NCBI RefSeq assembly: GCF_037911585.1
Contig: NZ_JBAJNS010000001.1
Span: 3,404,001-3,468,000, forward strand
Length of the DNA: 64,000 nucleotides
Direction of reading: 5' to 3'
From: Streptomyces sp. GSL17-111
GTDB taxonomy: Bacteria > Actinomycetota > Actinomycetes > Streptomycetales > Streptomycetaceae
Shown: positions 9,322-18,002 of the stretch, one piece after another
Numbering within the stretch: position 1 is the stretch's first letter
Layout: every line of letters begins with the position of its first letter
The notes under the pieces: generated by a model
The model's database searches: none
Told to the model about the DNA's origin: nothing
Seen by the model: the letters and a program-made list of their open reading frames with translations, nothing else
Translations under genes and position numbers: made by a program

Positions 9322-9960
9322 ATGCCCACGCCACATGGTTCCCGAGGCGGCATGGCGTTCAGCGCCGAGGAGCTGTGCGTGCTCCGCCGCGCCCTTGCCA
9401 CCGCCCTCCAGTCCGCCGCGCTCCCGGCCCAGGAGATCAGGGAGTGCCTCATGCTCACGCTGGCCGTGGACGACGCGACGCGCGAGGCCGCACGGCTCCG
9501 GCGGTTCCTCTTCGCCGACGTGGCCCGCTACCGGGCCGCCCTCCCCGGCTCGGCGACGGGCTACCTGGCCCACCTCCGCACCGCGCTCGACGCGGGTTAC
9601 ACCCCGACGGACGAGGACGTGACGGCCCTACGTCGGCTGTGCGCCGGGCGCACCGGCGCCCGGGAGGCCGCCCGCCGTATGGACCTGCTCGTGCGCGCCG
9701 CCCTCCCGGCCGCCCGGACGCCGCTCGCGGCGCTCCCCGGCGGCCTGGGCGCCTCGGGCGCGGGCGGGGAGGAGGACGCCGAGCCGGGCGCCCCGAAGGA
9801 GCCGCGCGAGCCGCAGCGGCCGCAGCGGGACGAGCCGGCGCCGGAGCGCGACCGGCCGGGGCAGCCGCAGCGCCCGTCGCGGCCGATCCCCACGCCGGGC
9901 GAGGTGTTCCCGCCGCGCCGCAGGACGCCCCCGCCGGAGAAGGCCCTGCTCTCGGCGTGA
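9322..9960 (+). CDS. Conserved actinobacterial protein of unknown function
   Basis: 212 residues. The N-terminal two thirds are alpha-helical in character (MAFSAEELCVLRRALATAL, then REAARLRRFLFADVARYR and GYLAHLRTALDAGY). The C-terminal 70 residues are a disordered Pro/Glu/Arg-rich tail (around residues 145-205). I recall similar Streptomyces proteins starting with the same MPTP.GSRGGMAFS segment, so the start at 9322 is preferred to the internal ATG 9352. It is an isolated unit between the coaX hairpin and a small membrane protein. No function can be offered. Confidence 0.6.
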   Translation: MPTPHGSRGGMAFSAEELCVLRRALATALQSAALPAQEIRECLMLTLAVDDATREAARLRRFLFADVARYRAALPGSATGYLAHLRTALDAGYTPTDEDVTALRRLCAGRTGAREAARRMDLLVRAALPAARTPLAALPGGLGASGAGGEEDAEPGAPKEPREPQRPQRDEPAPERDRPGQPQRPSRPIPTPGEVFPPRRRTPPPEKALLSA

Positions 9961-10125
9961 CCACCCGCTCGACCGCTCCACCCTCCCGTCACGCAGCCGC
10001 TCCGGGACCCCCGCAGCGGCTGCGCGGCGCTGCCCGGAAGGACCTCGGCACCCGGTGAAAACGTGGCGAAGGCCATGCTCGGGGTGCTCCTCGAAGGCCC
10101 GGGGGGCTGCCCTACTCTCGTGGGT

Positions 10126-10305
10126 ATGGACTACATTGCCGCACTCACCCCCTCCGCGGTGATGGCCGTTGCCTTCACCGCTCTCATCGTGACGATCGTC
10201 AAGAGCCAGGGTGGCGCCAACAAGGCCAAGGAGGACGCCGCCGTCGACGCGGTGTACGCCCAGGCCGCTCCCGAGGCGTCCGCGGAGAGCGAGGCCCGCG
10301 TCTGA
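10126..10305 (+). CDS. Small single-span membrane protein
   Basis: 59 residues. A single hydrophobic helix (SAVMAVAFTALIVTIV, residues about 10-25) is followed by a charged Ala/Glu-rich tail (NKAKEDAAVDAVYAQAAPEA). The upstream GTG/TTG-free stretch is poor in ribosome sites. TACTCT at 10113-10118 ends 7 nt before the ATG, so a leaderless message is likely. A strong terminator follows 41 bp after the stop, making this a monocistronic small gene. Function is not recognised. Confidence 0.6.
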   Translation: MDYIAALTPSAVMAVAFTALIVTIVKSQGGANKAKEDAAVDAVYAQAAPEASAESEARV

Positions 10306-10345
10306 CCGATGCGGTGACCGGCGCCGAAGGCCGGACGGAAGAACC

Positions 10346-10378
10346 GGGTGTGTGAGGGCCACGGGCCCTCACACACCC
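10346..10378 (+). terminator. Strong hairpin terminator after the small membrane gene
   Basis: A perfect 15-bp inverted repeat, GGGTGTGTGAGGGCC / GGCCCTCACACACCC, with a 3-nt loop (ACG), followed by TTTG. It separates the small membrane gene from the BlaI-like regulator. Confidence 0.8.
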
Positions 10379-10420
10379 TTTGTGCGTCCGTGGCACCCGT
10401 GGCCCGACGCCGTCGCGGCC

Positions 10421-10426
10421 TATCAT
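10421..10426 (+). promoter_or_regulatory. -10 element of a probable leaderless BlaI-like message
   Basis: TATCAT fits TAnnnT and ends 7 nt before GTG 10434. No ribosome site precedes that GTG. Confidence 0.45.
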
Positions 10427-10433
10427 TCCTGCT

Positions 10434-10826
10434 GTGCCACGACCTTTGGGCGAGCTCGAAGACGCCGTCATGACCCGGGTATGGCAGTGGAACCGTCCGG
10501 TCACTGTCAGAGAAGTCCTGGAGGATCTCCGGGAAGAACGGCGGATCGCGTACACGACGGTCATGACCGTAATGGACAACCTCCATCAGAAGGGCTGGCT
10601 GCGCCGCGAGCAGCAGGGCCGCGCCTATCGATATGAACCGGTCTCCACCCGGGCCGCGTACTCCGCCGCACTCATGAACGAAGCGTGGTCGGCCAGTGAC
10701 AACCCGGCTGCGGCTCTCGTGGCGTTCTTCGGCATGATGTCGCTGGAACAGGTCGCCGCGCTGCGTGACGCCCTGCGCGTGGTCCAGCTCAATGGCGTGC
10801 GGCTGACCGGGCCCGAGGAGCGATAG
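10434..10826 (+). CDS. BlaI/MecI/CopY-family transcriptional regulator
   Basis: 130 residues. It has the winged-helix core of the family: LGELEDAVMTRVWQWNRPVTVREVLEDL, then IAYTTVMTVMDNLHQKGWLRREQQGRAYRYEP, then a dimerising C-terminal helical part (ALVAFFGMMSLEQVAAL). The start GTG at 10434 places the family sequence at residue 1. Family members repress beta-lactamase, copper or respiratory genes, but no BlaR-type protease or beta-lactamase lies nearby. It precedes the acetyltransferase gene by 9 bp, so the two are probably cotranscribed. Confidence 0.85.
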   Translation: MPRPLGELEDAVMTRVWQWNRPVTVREVLEDLREERRIAYTTVMTVMDNLHQKGWLRREQQGRAYRYEPVSTRAAYSAALMNEAWSASDNPAAALVAFFGMMSLEQVAALRDALRVVQLNGVRLTGPEER

Positions 10827-10835
10827 CGTGCGGCC

Positions 10836-11360
10836 ATGGCAGAACAGATAAGCGGGAACGCGGTGACGCTCCGCCGGGCGCGGACATCGGATGTGCGGAC
10901 GGTGCGCCGCCTCATCGACACCTACTCGCGGGACCGCATCCTCCTCAACAAAGCGACCGTGACCCTTTACGAGGACATCCAGGAGTTCTGGGTGGCCGAG
11001 CGGACGGCGGACGGGCAGGTGGTGGGCTGCGGCGCGCTGCACGTGATGTGGGAGGACCTGGCGGAGGTCCGCACGCTCGCCGTGGACCCGGTCATGCGCG
11101 GCACCGGCGTCGGCCACCGGCTGCTGGAGAAGCTGCTGGAAACCGGACGGTTCCTGGGGGTCCGCCGCATTTTCTGCCTCACCTTCGAAGTCGACTTCTT
11201 CGTCAAGCACGGATTCGCCGAGATCGGGGACACGCCGGTGGACGGCGATGTGTACAGCGAGCTCCTGCGCTCGTATGACGAAGGCGTGGCCGAGTTCCTG
11301 GACCTGGAGCGGGTCAAGCCGAACACCTTGGGCAACAGCCGGATGCTGCTCCATCTCTGA
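10836..11360 (+). CDS. Short GNAT amino-acid N-acetyltransferase (NAGS-like)
   Basis: 174 residues forming a single GNAT domain. The acetyl-CoA loop is VMRGTGVGHRLLEKLLE, preceded by the strand EVRTLAVDP and followed by RRIFCLTFEVDFFVKHGFAEIG. It resembles the short, kinase-less N-acetylglutamate synthases of actinobacteria (Mycobacterium tuberculosis Rv2747, ArgA), which make N-acetylglutamate for arginine synthesis. The length and the CLTFEVDFFVKHGF block fit that subfamily. It probably shares a transcript with the BlaI-like regulator. The substrate assignment is by family memory. Confidence 0.75.
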   Translation: MAEQISGNAVTLRRARTSDVRTVRRLIDTYSRDRILLNKATVTLYEDIQEFWVAERTADGQVVGCGALHVMWEDLAEVRTLAVDPVMRGTGVGHRLLEKLLETGRFLGVRRIFCLTFEVDFFVKHGFAEIGDTPVDGDVYSELLRSYDEGVAEFLDLERVKPNTLGNSRMLLHL

Positions 11361-11552
11361 TCCAGTCACGGAGGCATCACAACCATGGCTGCTTTGTCCG
11401 AAAGGTCCTGACCTCGCGTCGTGCGTTCGTGCGCAAACCTCGATCAGGGTTTGTGTTTTCCCGGGAAAGGCGGTTTGCTGTGGTTGTCGATATCAGTATT
11501 CGCATATCGCCGCCCGTCCTCGAACAGGTGGCAGCACGAATGGGAGTAGCCG

Positions 11553-11891
11553 GTGGCACAGAAGGTTCAGGTCCTTCTTGTTGACGACCTCGATGGCGGC
11601 GAGGCTGACGAGACGGTGACGTTCGCGCTGGACGGCAAGTCCTACGAGATCGATCTCACCACCGCGAACGCCGACAAGCTCCGGGAATCCCTCGCGGAAT
11701 TCGTCAAGGCAGGCCGGCGTACGAGCCGCGCCTCCGCGGGCGGCCGTGGAAAGGCCCGCGCGGCCGCGTCCGGCGGCTCGCCGGACACCGCGAAGATCCG
11801 CGCGTGGGCCAAGGAGAACGGCTACAACGTCAATGACCGCGGCCGGGTTCCGGCCGAGATCCGCGAGGCCTACGAAAAGGCCAACGGCTGA
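11553..11891 (+). CDS. lsr2: Lsr2-family nucleoid-associated protein
   Basis: 112 residues. The N-terminal dimerisation domain (AQKVQVLLVDDLDGGEADETVTFALDGKSYEIDL) is joined by a basic linker to the C-terminal helix-loop-helix that binds AT-rich minor grooves: IRAWAKENGYNVNDRGRVPAEIREAYEKA, containing the RGR AT-hook-like motif. Lsr2 is an H-NS-like xenogeneic silencer, relevant to foreign or cryptic clusters such as the polyketide genes in this window. The start is GTG with GGGAG 7 nt upstream. Its 3' end overlaps the convergent neighbour by 22 bp. The 190-bp upstream region is less GC-rich than its surroundings. Confidence 0.93.
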   Translation: MAQKVQVLLVDDLDGGEADETVTFALDGKSYEIDLTTANADKLRESLAEFVKAGRRTSRASAGGRGKARAAASGGSPDTAKIRAWAKENGYNVNDRGRVPAEIREAYEKANG

Positions 11892-12328
11892 CGTCGGCCG
11901 CTGCGGTGGAGCGCGGCGCGGTGGCATTCGGTGGCCGCCGCGCTGACGAGCCGCACGAGATCGGCGTCCAGGCCGACCGGTGGTCCGTCCTCGGTGTTCG
12001 GGGCGTTCGGGCCGCTGCGGCCCTCCTCGGGGGGCCGCAACCACACCCCTGCCGGGTCGGGCTCCCGGGTGCCCCCACAGCGCTGGGCCCGGGCGCCGGG
12101 CTCGGCGCTCAGGTCCAGCCGGACGCCGCCCCAGTCGAGCCATTCCAGCAGCCCCGGCAGCTCCTCCGCGCTCCCGGCCGGTACGCGCAGCCGCACCCGT
12201 GCCCGCGCCGCGTCCCATTCCACCGGGCCGGTCCGTACGGGGCGCCGCAGCAGCGCCAGCCCCGCGTCGAGCGGGAGGTCGAGATAGTCGTACCCGTCGT
12301 ACCCGGGTTCGGTGCGTCGCGTCGTCAT
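11870..12328 (-). CDS. SCO3374-like conserved protein
   Basis: 152 residues. I recognise the position (between lsr2 and clpC) and the sequence type as the SCO3374 family of Streptomyces, with no known function. Visible features are a YDGYDYLDLPLDAGLALLRRP opening, a central WDAARARVRLRVPAGSAEELPGLLEWLDW segment and a polar, proline-rich C-terminal half. No catalytic motif, signal peptide or membrane span is apparent. It converges with lsr2, the two ending in a 22-bp overlap. Confidence 0.6.
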   Translation of the reverse strand: MTTRRTEPGYDGYDYLDLPLDAGLALLRRPVRTGPVEWDAARARVRLRVPAGSAEELPGLLEWLDWGGVRLDLSAEPGARAQRCGGTREPDPAGVWLRPPEEGRSGPNAPNTEDGPPVGLDADLVRLVSAAATECHRAALHRSGRRQPLAFS

Positions 12329-12422
12329 GTCCGGGCAACGGCCGCCGACCCGATTCGGTCACTTCCTGTTGACATTCAGCCACGGGTTGTGCTGCGCAGG
12401 CGACGAGCTGCGAAGCAAGCGT

Positions 12423-12572
12423 GTTCGCCCGTAGCGGATGACCCCCATGCGGGGGGCATGGAACGGCCATCGCCAGGGGTAAGACATCACTAGTGGTCAC
12501 GGGGGCGTGGCAAGGGGCGATGGCGCCGGGGGGACGGGCGTGTCGAGGACGAGACGTTCGCCATCGGCGTAC
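12423..12572 (+). promoter_or_regulatory. clpC upstream region with two ClgR-box-like dyads
   Basis: The region from 12329 to 12783 has no convincing gene. Two sequences resemble the ClgR operator (core CGC-N5-GCG): TTCGCCCGTAGCGGAT near 12424-12439 and GTTCGCCATCGGCGTAC at 12556-12572. ClgR is known to activate clp genes in Streptomyces and Corynebacterium. TAAGCT at 12717-12722 is a -10 candidate closer to clpC. The boxes match by eye only. Confidence 0.35.
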
Positions 12573-12783
12573 TGAATGCGGGTGCATCGGCTTGGCCTGC
12601 GGGAACATCGTCTCGCACCATCGGGTTGGAACGGGTGTCGCCCGCACCGTGGCACGGACTGGTAGGACTCGGAGCGGGTGTCGGCAGTTGGAATGAGCGG
12701 TCCCCCGTTGCGGGACTAAGCTGCGGAAGGACAGGGAGGGGACCTACCCCTAACTGACTGACCGCTCTGAGGAGCGATTAACG

Positions 12784-15303
12784 ATGTTCGAGAGGTTCAC
12801 CGACCGCGCGCGGCGGGTTGTCGTCCTGGCTCAGGAAGAAGCCCGGATGCTCAACCACAACTACATCGGCACCGAGCACATCCTCCTGGGCCTGATCCAC
12901 GAGGGTGAGGGTGTCGCCGCTAAGGCACTGGAGAGCCTCGGGATTTCGCTCGAGGCGGTCCGCCAGCAGGTGGAGGAGATCATCGGCCAGGGCCAGCAGG
13001 CCCCGTCCGGCCACATTCCCTTCACCCCCCGGGCCAAGAAGGTGCTGGAGCTCTCGCTCCGCGAGGCCCTTCAGCTCGGCCACAACTACATCGGCACGGA
13101 GCACATCCTGCTCGGCCTGATCCGCGAGGGCGAGGGCGTCGCCGCCCAGGTCCTCGTGAAGCTCGGCGCCGACCTGAACCGGGTGCGGCAGCAGGTCATC
13201 CAGCTGCTCTCCGGTTACTCGGGCGGCAAGGAGACGGCCACGGCGGGCGGCCCGGCCGAGGGCACCCCCTCGACCTCGCTCGTTCTCGACCAGTTCGGCC
13301 GCAACCTCACCCAGGCCGCCCGCGAATCCAAGCTCGACCCGGTCATCGGGCGCGAGAAGGAGATCGAGCGGGTCATGCAGGTGCTGTCCCGCCGGACGAA
13401 GAACAACCCGGTGCTCATCGGCGAGCCCGGTGTCGGCAAGACCGCCGTCGTCGAGGGCCTGGCGCAGGCCATCGTCAAGGGCGAGGTGCCCGAGACCCTC
13501 AAGGACAAGCACCTCTACACCCTGGACCTCGGCGCCCTGGTCGCCGGCTCCCGCTACCGGGGTGACTTCGAGGAGCGCCTGAAGAAGGTGCTCAAGGAGA
13601 TCCGCACCCGGGGCGACATCATCCTGTTCATCGACGAGCTGCACACGCTGGTCGGCGCGGGCGCCGCCGAGGGCGCCATCGACGCGGCGAGCATCCTCAA
13701 GCCGATGCTGGCCCGTGGCGAGCTCCAGACCATCGGTGCCACGACGCTGGACGAGTACCGCAAGCACCTGGAGAAGGACGCAGCGCTGGAGCGCCGTTTC
13801 CAGCCCATCCAGGTCGCGGAGCCGTCGCTGCCGCACACGATCGAGATCCTCAAGGGTCTGCGCGACCGCTACGAGGCGCACCACCGCGTCTCCATCACGG
13901 ACGCCGCCCTGGTCGGCGCGGCCACCCTGGCCGACCGCTACATCTCCGACCGCTTCCTGCCGGACAAGGCGATCGACCTGATCGACGAGGCCGGCTCCCG
14001 GATGCGCATCCGCCGCATGACCGCCCCGCCGGACCTGCGCGAGTTCGACGAGAAGATCGCGAACGTGCGCCGGGAGAAGGAGTCCGCGATCGACTCGCAG
14101 GACTTCGAGAAGGCCGCCAACCTGCGGGACAGCGAGAAGCAGCTGCTCGCGCAGAAGGCCAAGCGGGAGAAGGAGTGGAAGGCCGGCGACATGGACGTCG
14201 TCGCCGAGGTCGACGAGGAGCTGATCGCCGAGGTCCTCGCCGCGTCCACCGGCATCCCGGTCTTCAAGCTCACCGAGGAGGAGTCCTCGCGGCTGCTGCG
14301 CATGGAGGACGAGCTGCACAAGCGCGTCATCGGCCAGGAGGACGCCATCAAGGCGCTCTCCCAGGCGATCCGGCGCACCCGTGCGGGCCTGAAGGACCCC
14401 AAGCGCCCCGGCGGCTCGTTCATCTTCGCCGGCCCGTCCGGCGTCGGTAAGACGGAGCTGTCCAAGACGCTCGCGGAGTTCCTGTTCGGCGACGAGGACG
14501 CGCTGATCTCCCTCGACATGTCGGAGTTCAGCGAGAAGCACACCGTCTCCCGGCTGTTCGGTTCGCCCCCCGGCTACGTCGGCTACGAGGAGGGCGGTCA
14601 GCTCACCGAGAAGGTGCGCCGCAAGCCGTTCTCGGTCGTCCTGTTCGACGAGGTCGAGAAGGCCCACCCGGACATCTTCAACTCCCTGTTGCAGATCCTG
14701 GAGGACGGTCGGCTGACCGACTCCCAGGGCCGGGTCGTGGACTTCAAGAACACCGTCATCATCATGACGACGAACCTCGGCACCCGGGACATCTCCAAGG
14801 GCTTCAACCTGGGCTTCGCCGCCCAGGGCGACGTCAAGACCGGCTACGAGCGCATGAAGGCCAAGGTCAACGACGAGCTGAAGCAGCACTTCCGCCCGGA
14901 GTTCCTGAACCGCGTCGACGACACGGTGGTCTTCCACCAGCTCACGCAGGACAACATCATCGAGATCGTCGACCTGATGATCGCCCAGGTGGACGAGCGC
15001 CTGAAGGACCGCGACATGGGCATCGAGCTCAGCGCCGAGGCCAAGCAGCTGCTGGCCAAGCGCGGCTACGACCCGGTCATGGGCGCCCGGCCGCTGCGTC
15101 GCACGATCCAGCGGGAGATCGAGGACACGCTGTCGGAGAAGATCCTCTTCGGCGAGCTGCGCCCCGGTCACATCGTGGTCGTGGACACCGAGGGCGAGGG
15201 TGAGAGCGCGGCGTTCACCTTCCGCGGCGAGGAGAAGGCGGCCCTCCCGGACGCGCCTCCCGTGGAGGCAGCCGGCGGTCCGAACATGACCAAGGAGCCC
15301 TGA
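12784..15303 (+). CDS. clpC: ATP-dependent Clp protease ATPase subunit ClpC
   Basis: 839 residues, full length. It has two Clp-N repeats ([20 protein letters not shown] and the second copy around [17 protein letters not shown]). AAA+ module 1 has Walker A GEPGVGKT (about residue 217) and [21 protein letters not shown]-type coiled middle domain ([20 protein letters not shown]) follows. AAA+ module 2 has [20 protein letters not shown] and [14 protein letters not shown], then the C-terminal D2-small domain. It unfolds substrates for ClpP in the cytoplasm. The ATG is preceded by GAGGAG. It is monocistronic, closed by a terminator. Confidence 0.97.
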   Translation: MFERFTDRARRVVVLAQEEARMLNHNYIGTEHILLGLIHEGEGVAAKALESLGISLEAVRQQVEEIIGQGQQAPSGHIPFTPRAKKVLELSLREALQLGHNYIGTEHILLGLIREGEGVAAQVLVKLGADLNRVRQQVIQLLSGYSGGKETATAGGPAEGTPSTSLVLDQFGRNLTQAARESKLDPVIGREKEIERVMQVLSRRTKNNPVLIGEPGVGKTAVVEGLAQAIVKGEVPETLKDKHLYTLDLGALVAGSRYRGDFEERLKKVLKEIRTRGDIILFIDELHTLVGAGAAEGAIDAASILKPMLARGELQTIGATTLDEYRKHLEKDAALERRFQPIQVAEPSLPHTIEILKGLRDRYEAHHRVSITDAALVGAATLADRYISDRFLPDKAIDLIDEAGSRMRIRRMTAPPDLREFDEKIANVRREKESAIDSQDFEKAANLRDSEKQLLAQKAKREKEWKAGDMDVVAEVDEELIAEVLAASTGIPVFKLTEEESSRLLRMEDELHKRVIGQEDAIKALSQAIRRTRAGLKDPKRPGGSFIFAGPSGVGKTELSKTLAEFLFGDEDALISLDMSEFSEKHTVSRLFGSPPGYVGYEEGGQLTEKVRRKPFSVVLFDEVEKAHPDIFNSLLQILEDGRLTDSQGRVVDFKNTVIIMTTNLGTRDISKGFNLGFAAQGDVKTGYERMKAKVNDELKQHFRPEFLNRVDDTVVFHQLTQDNIIEIVDLMIAQVDERLKDRDMGIELSAEAKQLLAKRGYDPVMGARPLRRTIQREIEDTLSEKILFGELRPGHIVVVDTEGEGESAAFTFRGEEKAALPDAPPVEAAGGPNMTKEP

Positions 15304-15335
15304 GGCAGCGCTCCCGGCCCGCACGACGGCCCCGC

Positions 15336-15375
15336 ACGACGGCCCCGGCACCCTTCGCGGTGCCGGGGCCGTCGT
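15336..15375 (+). terminator. clpC terminator
   Basis: A 17-bp stem (core GACGGCCCCGGCACC / GGTGCCGGGGCCGTC) with a 6-nt CTTCGC loop lies 32 bp after the clpC stop. It also lies just beyond the 3' end of the NACHT gene on the other strand and may serve both. Confidence 0.8.
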
Positions 15376-15422
15376 CGTCTCCGTCCGGGCGCCGGGGCGC
15401 CGGGGCGCCGGGGGCGGCGGCT

Positions 15423-17966
15423 CTACGGCGTCGTGCCGTTGCGGGCGACCTTGACCTTGAGCCCCGGCCGCAGGTGCTCCCGCACGATCAGCGGCAGCTC
15501 GCGGGGGAGTACGAGGCTGCGCAGCCGGGGGAAGGCGTCCAGCCACCCGGGCCCGTCCGGGAGGCCGCCGGCCAGCCACAGGTGGGTCAGGCGCTCCTGG
15601 GGGAGGAGGGCGGTCAGCTCGGCCGGGTCGTAGTCACCGGGAATGTGGACGCGCGAACGGCCACCCATCTCCCGCAGCGCCCGCAGGTGCTCGGCGCTCG
15701 GTGCGGTGAAGTAGAGGTCGTCCTCGGCCAGGTGCGCGATGATCTCCCGCGCGTACTGCCACGTGTCGTACCGGTGCCACGCCCAGGCGAGCTGCCGCCG
15801 CACCCCCAGTGAGGGGTGGTCCCGGTAGCGGGCCAGGACCGGGAGCGCGGCGTCCTCGGGGATGCTCGACGCGGTGATCACCACGTTGAGGGCGATCCTG
15901 TCGTTCAGCCCTTCGGGGCCCGGTAGGAGCCCGAGCACGAGCGTGCCCCCGACGTCGGCCAGCGCCGTGGCGATCTGCGGGTCGCCCGGAGGAACGAGCC
16001 CCTGGATACCGGCTTCGACGTCTCGGCGCACGGCCGGGTCCAGCTCGGTCGCCTCCTGGAGGCAGGCCGCGGCCACGAGCCAGCGGTACATCAGAACCGA
16101 ACCGGATGGCCCGGCGACCAGCCCGCGCAGCAGCCGGGCGCGCTCGGCCGGGCGGGCGTGGGCGACGGCCATCCGCAGGACGTCCTCCCACTGCGTCCGG
16201 TCCGCGTTGTCGAGCAGCAGGGGGAAGTCGCCCTCCTCCACGGCCGCCTTGGCCGCCAGGTAGTCCTGGAAGGTGCGGTGGACGAAGTCGACGCGGTCCG
16301 TGGCGGGCTCCCGCAGCAGCCCGGAGCGGTCCCGCAGATGGCGGTAGACCTCCTCCGCACCGGCGGTGATGTGGGCCATCTGCGGAAGGGTGCGTTCCAG
16401 CTGCGCCACGACGTCCGCCCGGTCCATCTCGGCGCGGCCGTTGCGCAGCATCCAGTGGGCCAGCTTCTGCAGCAGCACGACGGAGGAGTCCTTGGACAGC
16501 CGCAGGGCGTCGTCGAGGACGGCACGCTCGACGTCGCGCCGCTCCAGCAGCATGGACAGCGCCGCCTCGTAGAGGTCCTTGCGGCTGTGCGGGAGGAAGC
16601 CGTGGCGTTCGCGGTGCAGGGCGCACAGCAGCCCGCACATCAGCGGGTTGGAGGCCAGCCGGGCGAGGTCGGAGGTCGCGCGGACCAGGCCGAGCAGGGC
16701 GTCGGCCACCTCCGGCGGAGCCTCGGCGGCCTCGTGCCAGCGGCGGACGAAGGCGGCGACGTCGGCGCGGCCCATCGGTGAGAGGGCCAGCTCCGCGAAG
16801 CCGTCCCGGGCCAGCCAGTCGCTCGCGACGGCCGAGGGCCGTGAGGTGACGAGCCACAGGTTGCCGGGGAAGTCCGCCAGGAGCTCGCGCAGCCAGCGGC
16901 GGGTGGCGCCGCGCTCGGCCTCGGGGATCTCGTCGATGCCGTCGACGAGCAGCAGGCCGCGCCCGGCCCGCAGCACCCGGACCGCCCAGCCGTCGGGCTG
17001 CTCCCCGGCCAGGTTGCTGCCCACGGCGTGCAGGAAGCGGTCCGGGGTGGGCGGCAGACCGTCCCGCAGGACGCGCCGCAGCGGCAGCACGAACGGCACC
17101 CGGCCGACGAGGTGGGGCAGCCGGGCGAGGTGCTCGGGGTCCTGCCGGGCGGTGGTCACGGTGAGCCACTGGAGGAGCGTGGTCTTCCCGGAGCCGGCGG
17201 CCCCGCGCAGCAGGACGTGTGCGTCGCCCTGGAGGGCGCGCTCCGCCGGGAGCGGGGCGCCACCGGCCTCGGCCTCCAGGGAGATGTAGGCGGTGTCCAG
17301 GGGCCAGTCGCGGGTGTGGTGGAGGTCGAGCCCGTAGATCGTCAGCTCGCTGTACCGGCGGGCGACGTGGGCGGCGTACGCCTCCTCGAACCGCGCGTCG
17401 GCGGCGGTGCGGGAGGGGACGCGCTCGGCGAGCAGCTCCAGAGTGGAGGCCATCCGGTCCAGCCGGGCCGTCTGCTCGACGGCGGTGCGGGCGAGGAACG
17501 TCGACTGCTGGGTGAAGAAGTTCAGCACGTGCAGGCACACGCTGTGCAGCAGCGGCCGGAACAGGGCCTCGGCGTCGGCGGACAGGGCCTCGGGGCGTCC
17601 GGCCCGGGCGACCCGCTCGGCGAGCGCCTCCGGGCCGAGCCGCACGGCCTGGACGTCGTCCATGTCGAGCTCGCCGAGTTGCCGCAGCGCACGGGTCAGG
17701 GCGTCGGCGACCTCCCGCCGCACCTCGGCGGGGAGGGCGTCGTGCGGGCCGGTGGCCCGCGCGTACCGGGTGACGACCTCGGCGGCCAGCCGGGCCAGGT
17801 CGTCGCCGTCCAGGGTCCGCTTCTCGCCGCGGAAGGAGAACCAGCCGCCGAGCCGGACGGGCCGGTCCACGAGCCCGGCCCCCGGCTCGCGCCGTACGAG
17901 AAGCTTCCGCACCAGCGGTGTGACGGCGCCGGCGGCCACCCGCATGCCCAGCGTCGACGGTTCCAC
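15423..17966 (-). CDS. NLR-like NACHT ATPase, candidate anti-phage protein
   Basis: 847 residues. The N-terminal ~200 residues are helical (LGGWFSFRGEKRTLDGDDLA, later LHSVCLHVLNFFTQQSTFLA), like the NACHT N-terminal helical (NNH) domains of bacterial NLRs. A NACHT NTPase follows: Walker A LLRGAAGSGKTTLLQWLTV near residue 255, Walker B LLLVDGIDEIP near 342, then LVTSRPSA, SNPLMCGLLCALHRER and FVHRTFQDYLAAKA. The remainder is HEAT-like helices ending in a degenerate leucine-rich stretch (RLTHLWLAGGLPDGPGWLDA). Bacterial NACHT proteins can defend against phage; the effector here is not recognised. The start is GTG with GGAGGG upstream. It is an isolated accessory gene between two core loci. Confidence 0.8.
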   Translation of the reverse strand: MEPSTLGMRVAAGAVTPLVRKLLVRREPGAGLVDRPVRLGGWFSFRGEKRTLDGDDLARLAAEVVTRYARATGPHDALPAEVRREVADALTRALRQLGELDMDDVQAVRLGPEALAERVARAGRPEALSADAEALFRPLLHSVCLHVLNFFTQQSTFLARTAVEQTARLDRMASTLELLAERVPSRTAADARFEEAYAAHVARRYSELTIYGLDLHHTRDWPLDTAYISLEAEAGGAPLPAERALQGDAHVLLRGAAGSGKTTLLQWLTVTTARQDPEHLARLPHLVGRVPFVLPLRRVLRDGLPPTPDRFLHAVGSNLAGEQPDGWAVRVLRAGRGLLLVDGIDEIPEAERGATRRWLRELLADFPGNLWLVTSRPSAVASDWLARDGFAELALSPMGRADVAAFVRRWHEAAEAPPEVADALLGLVRATSDLARLASNPLMCGLLCALHRERHGFLPHSRKDLYEAALSMLLERRDVERAVLDDALRLSKDSSVVLLQKLAHWMLRNGRAEMDRADVVAQLERTLPQMAHITAGAEEVYRHLRDRSGLLREPATDRVDFVHRTFQDYLAAKAAVEEGDFPLLLDNADRTQWEDVLRMAVAHARPAERARLLRGLVAGPSGSVLMYRWLVAAACLQEATELDPAVRRDVEAGIQGLVPPGDPQIATALADVGGTLVLGLLPGPEGLNDRIALNVVITASSIPEDAALPVLARYRDHPSLGVRRQLAWAWHRYDTWQYAREIIAHLAEDDLYFTAPSAEHLRALREMGGRSRVHIPGDYDPAELTALLPQERLTHLWLAGGLPDGPGWLDAFPRLRSLVLPRELPLIVREHLRPGLKVKVARNGTTP

Positions 17967-18002
17967 GCGGCCCCCTCCAGGCGTCGACCGACCAAGCCCA
18001 GC

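Noticed and set aside
12493..12696. 67-codon frame upstream of clpC
   Set aside because: No recognisable sequence; it lies over the likely clpC promoter and ClgR-like sites.
12778..15579. 933-codon open frame antisense to clpC
   Set aside because: Same reason: ClpC motifs are intact on the plus strand and the antisense frame shows only compositional bias.
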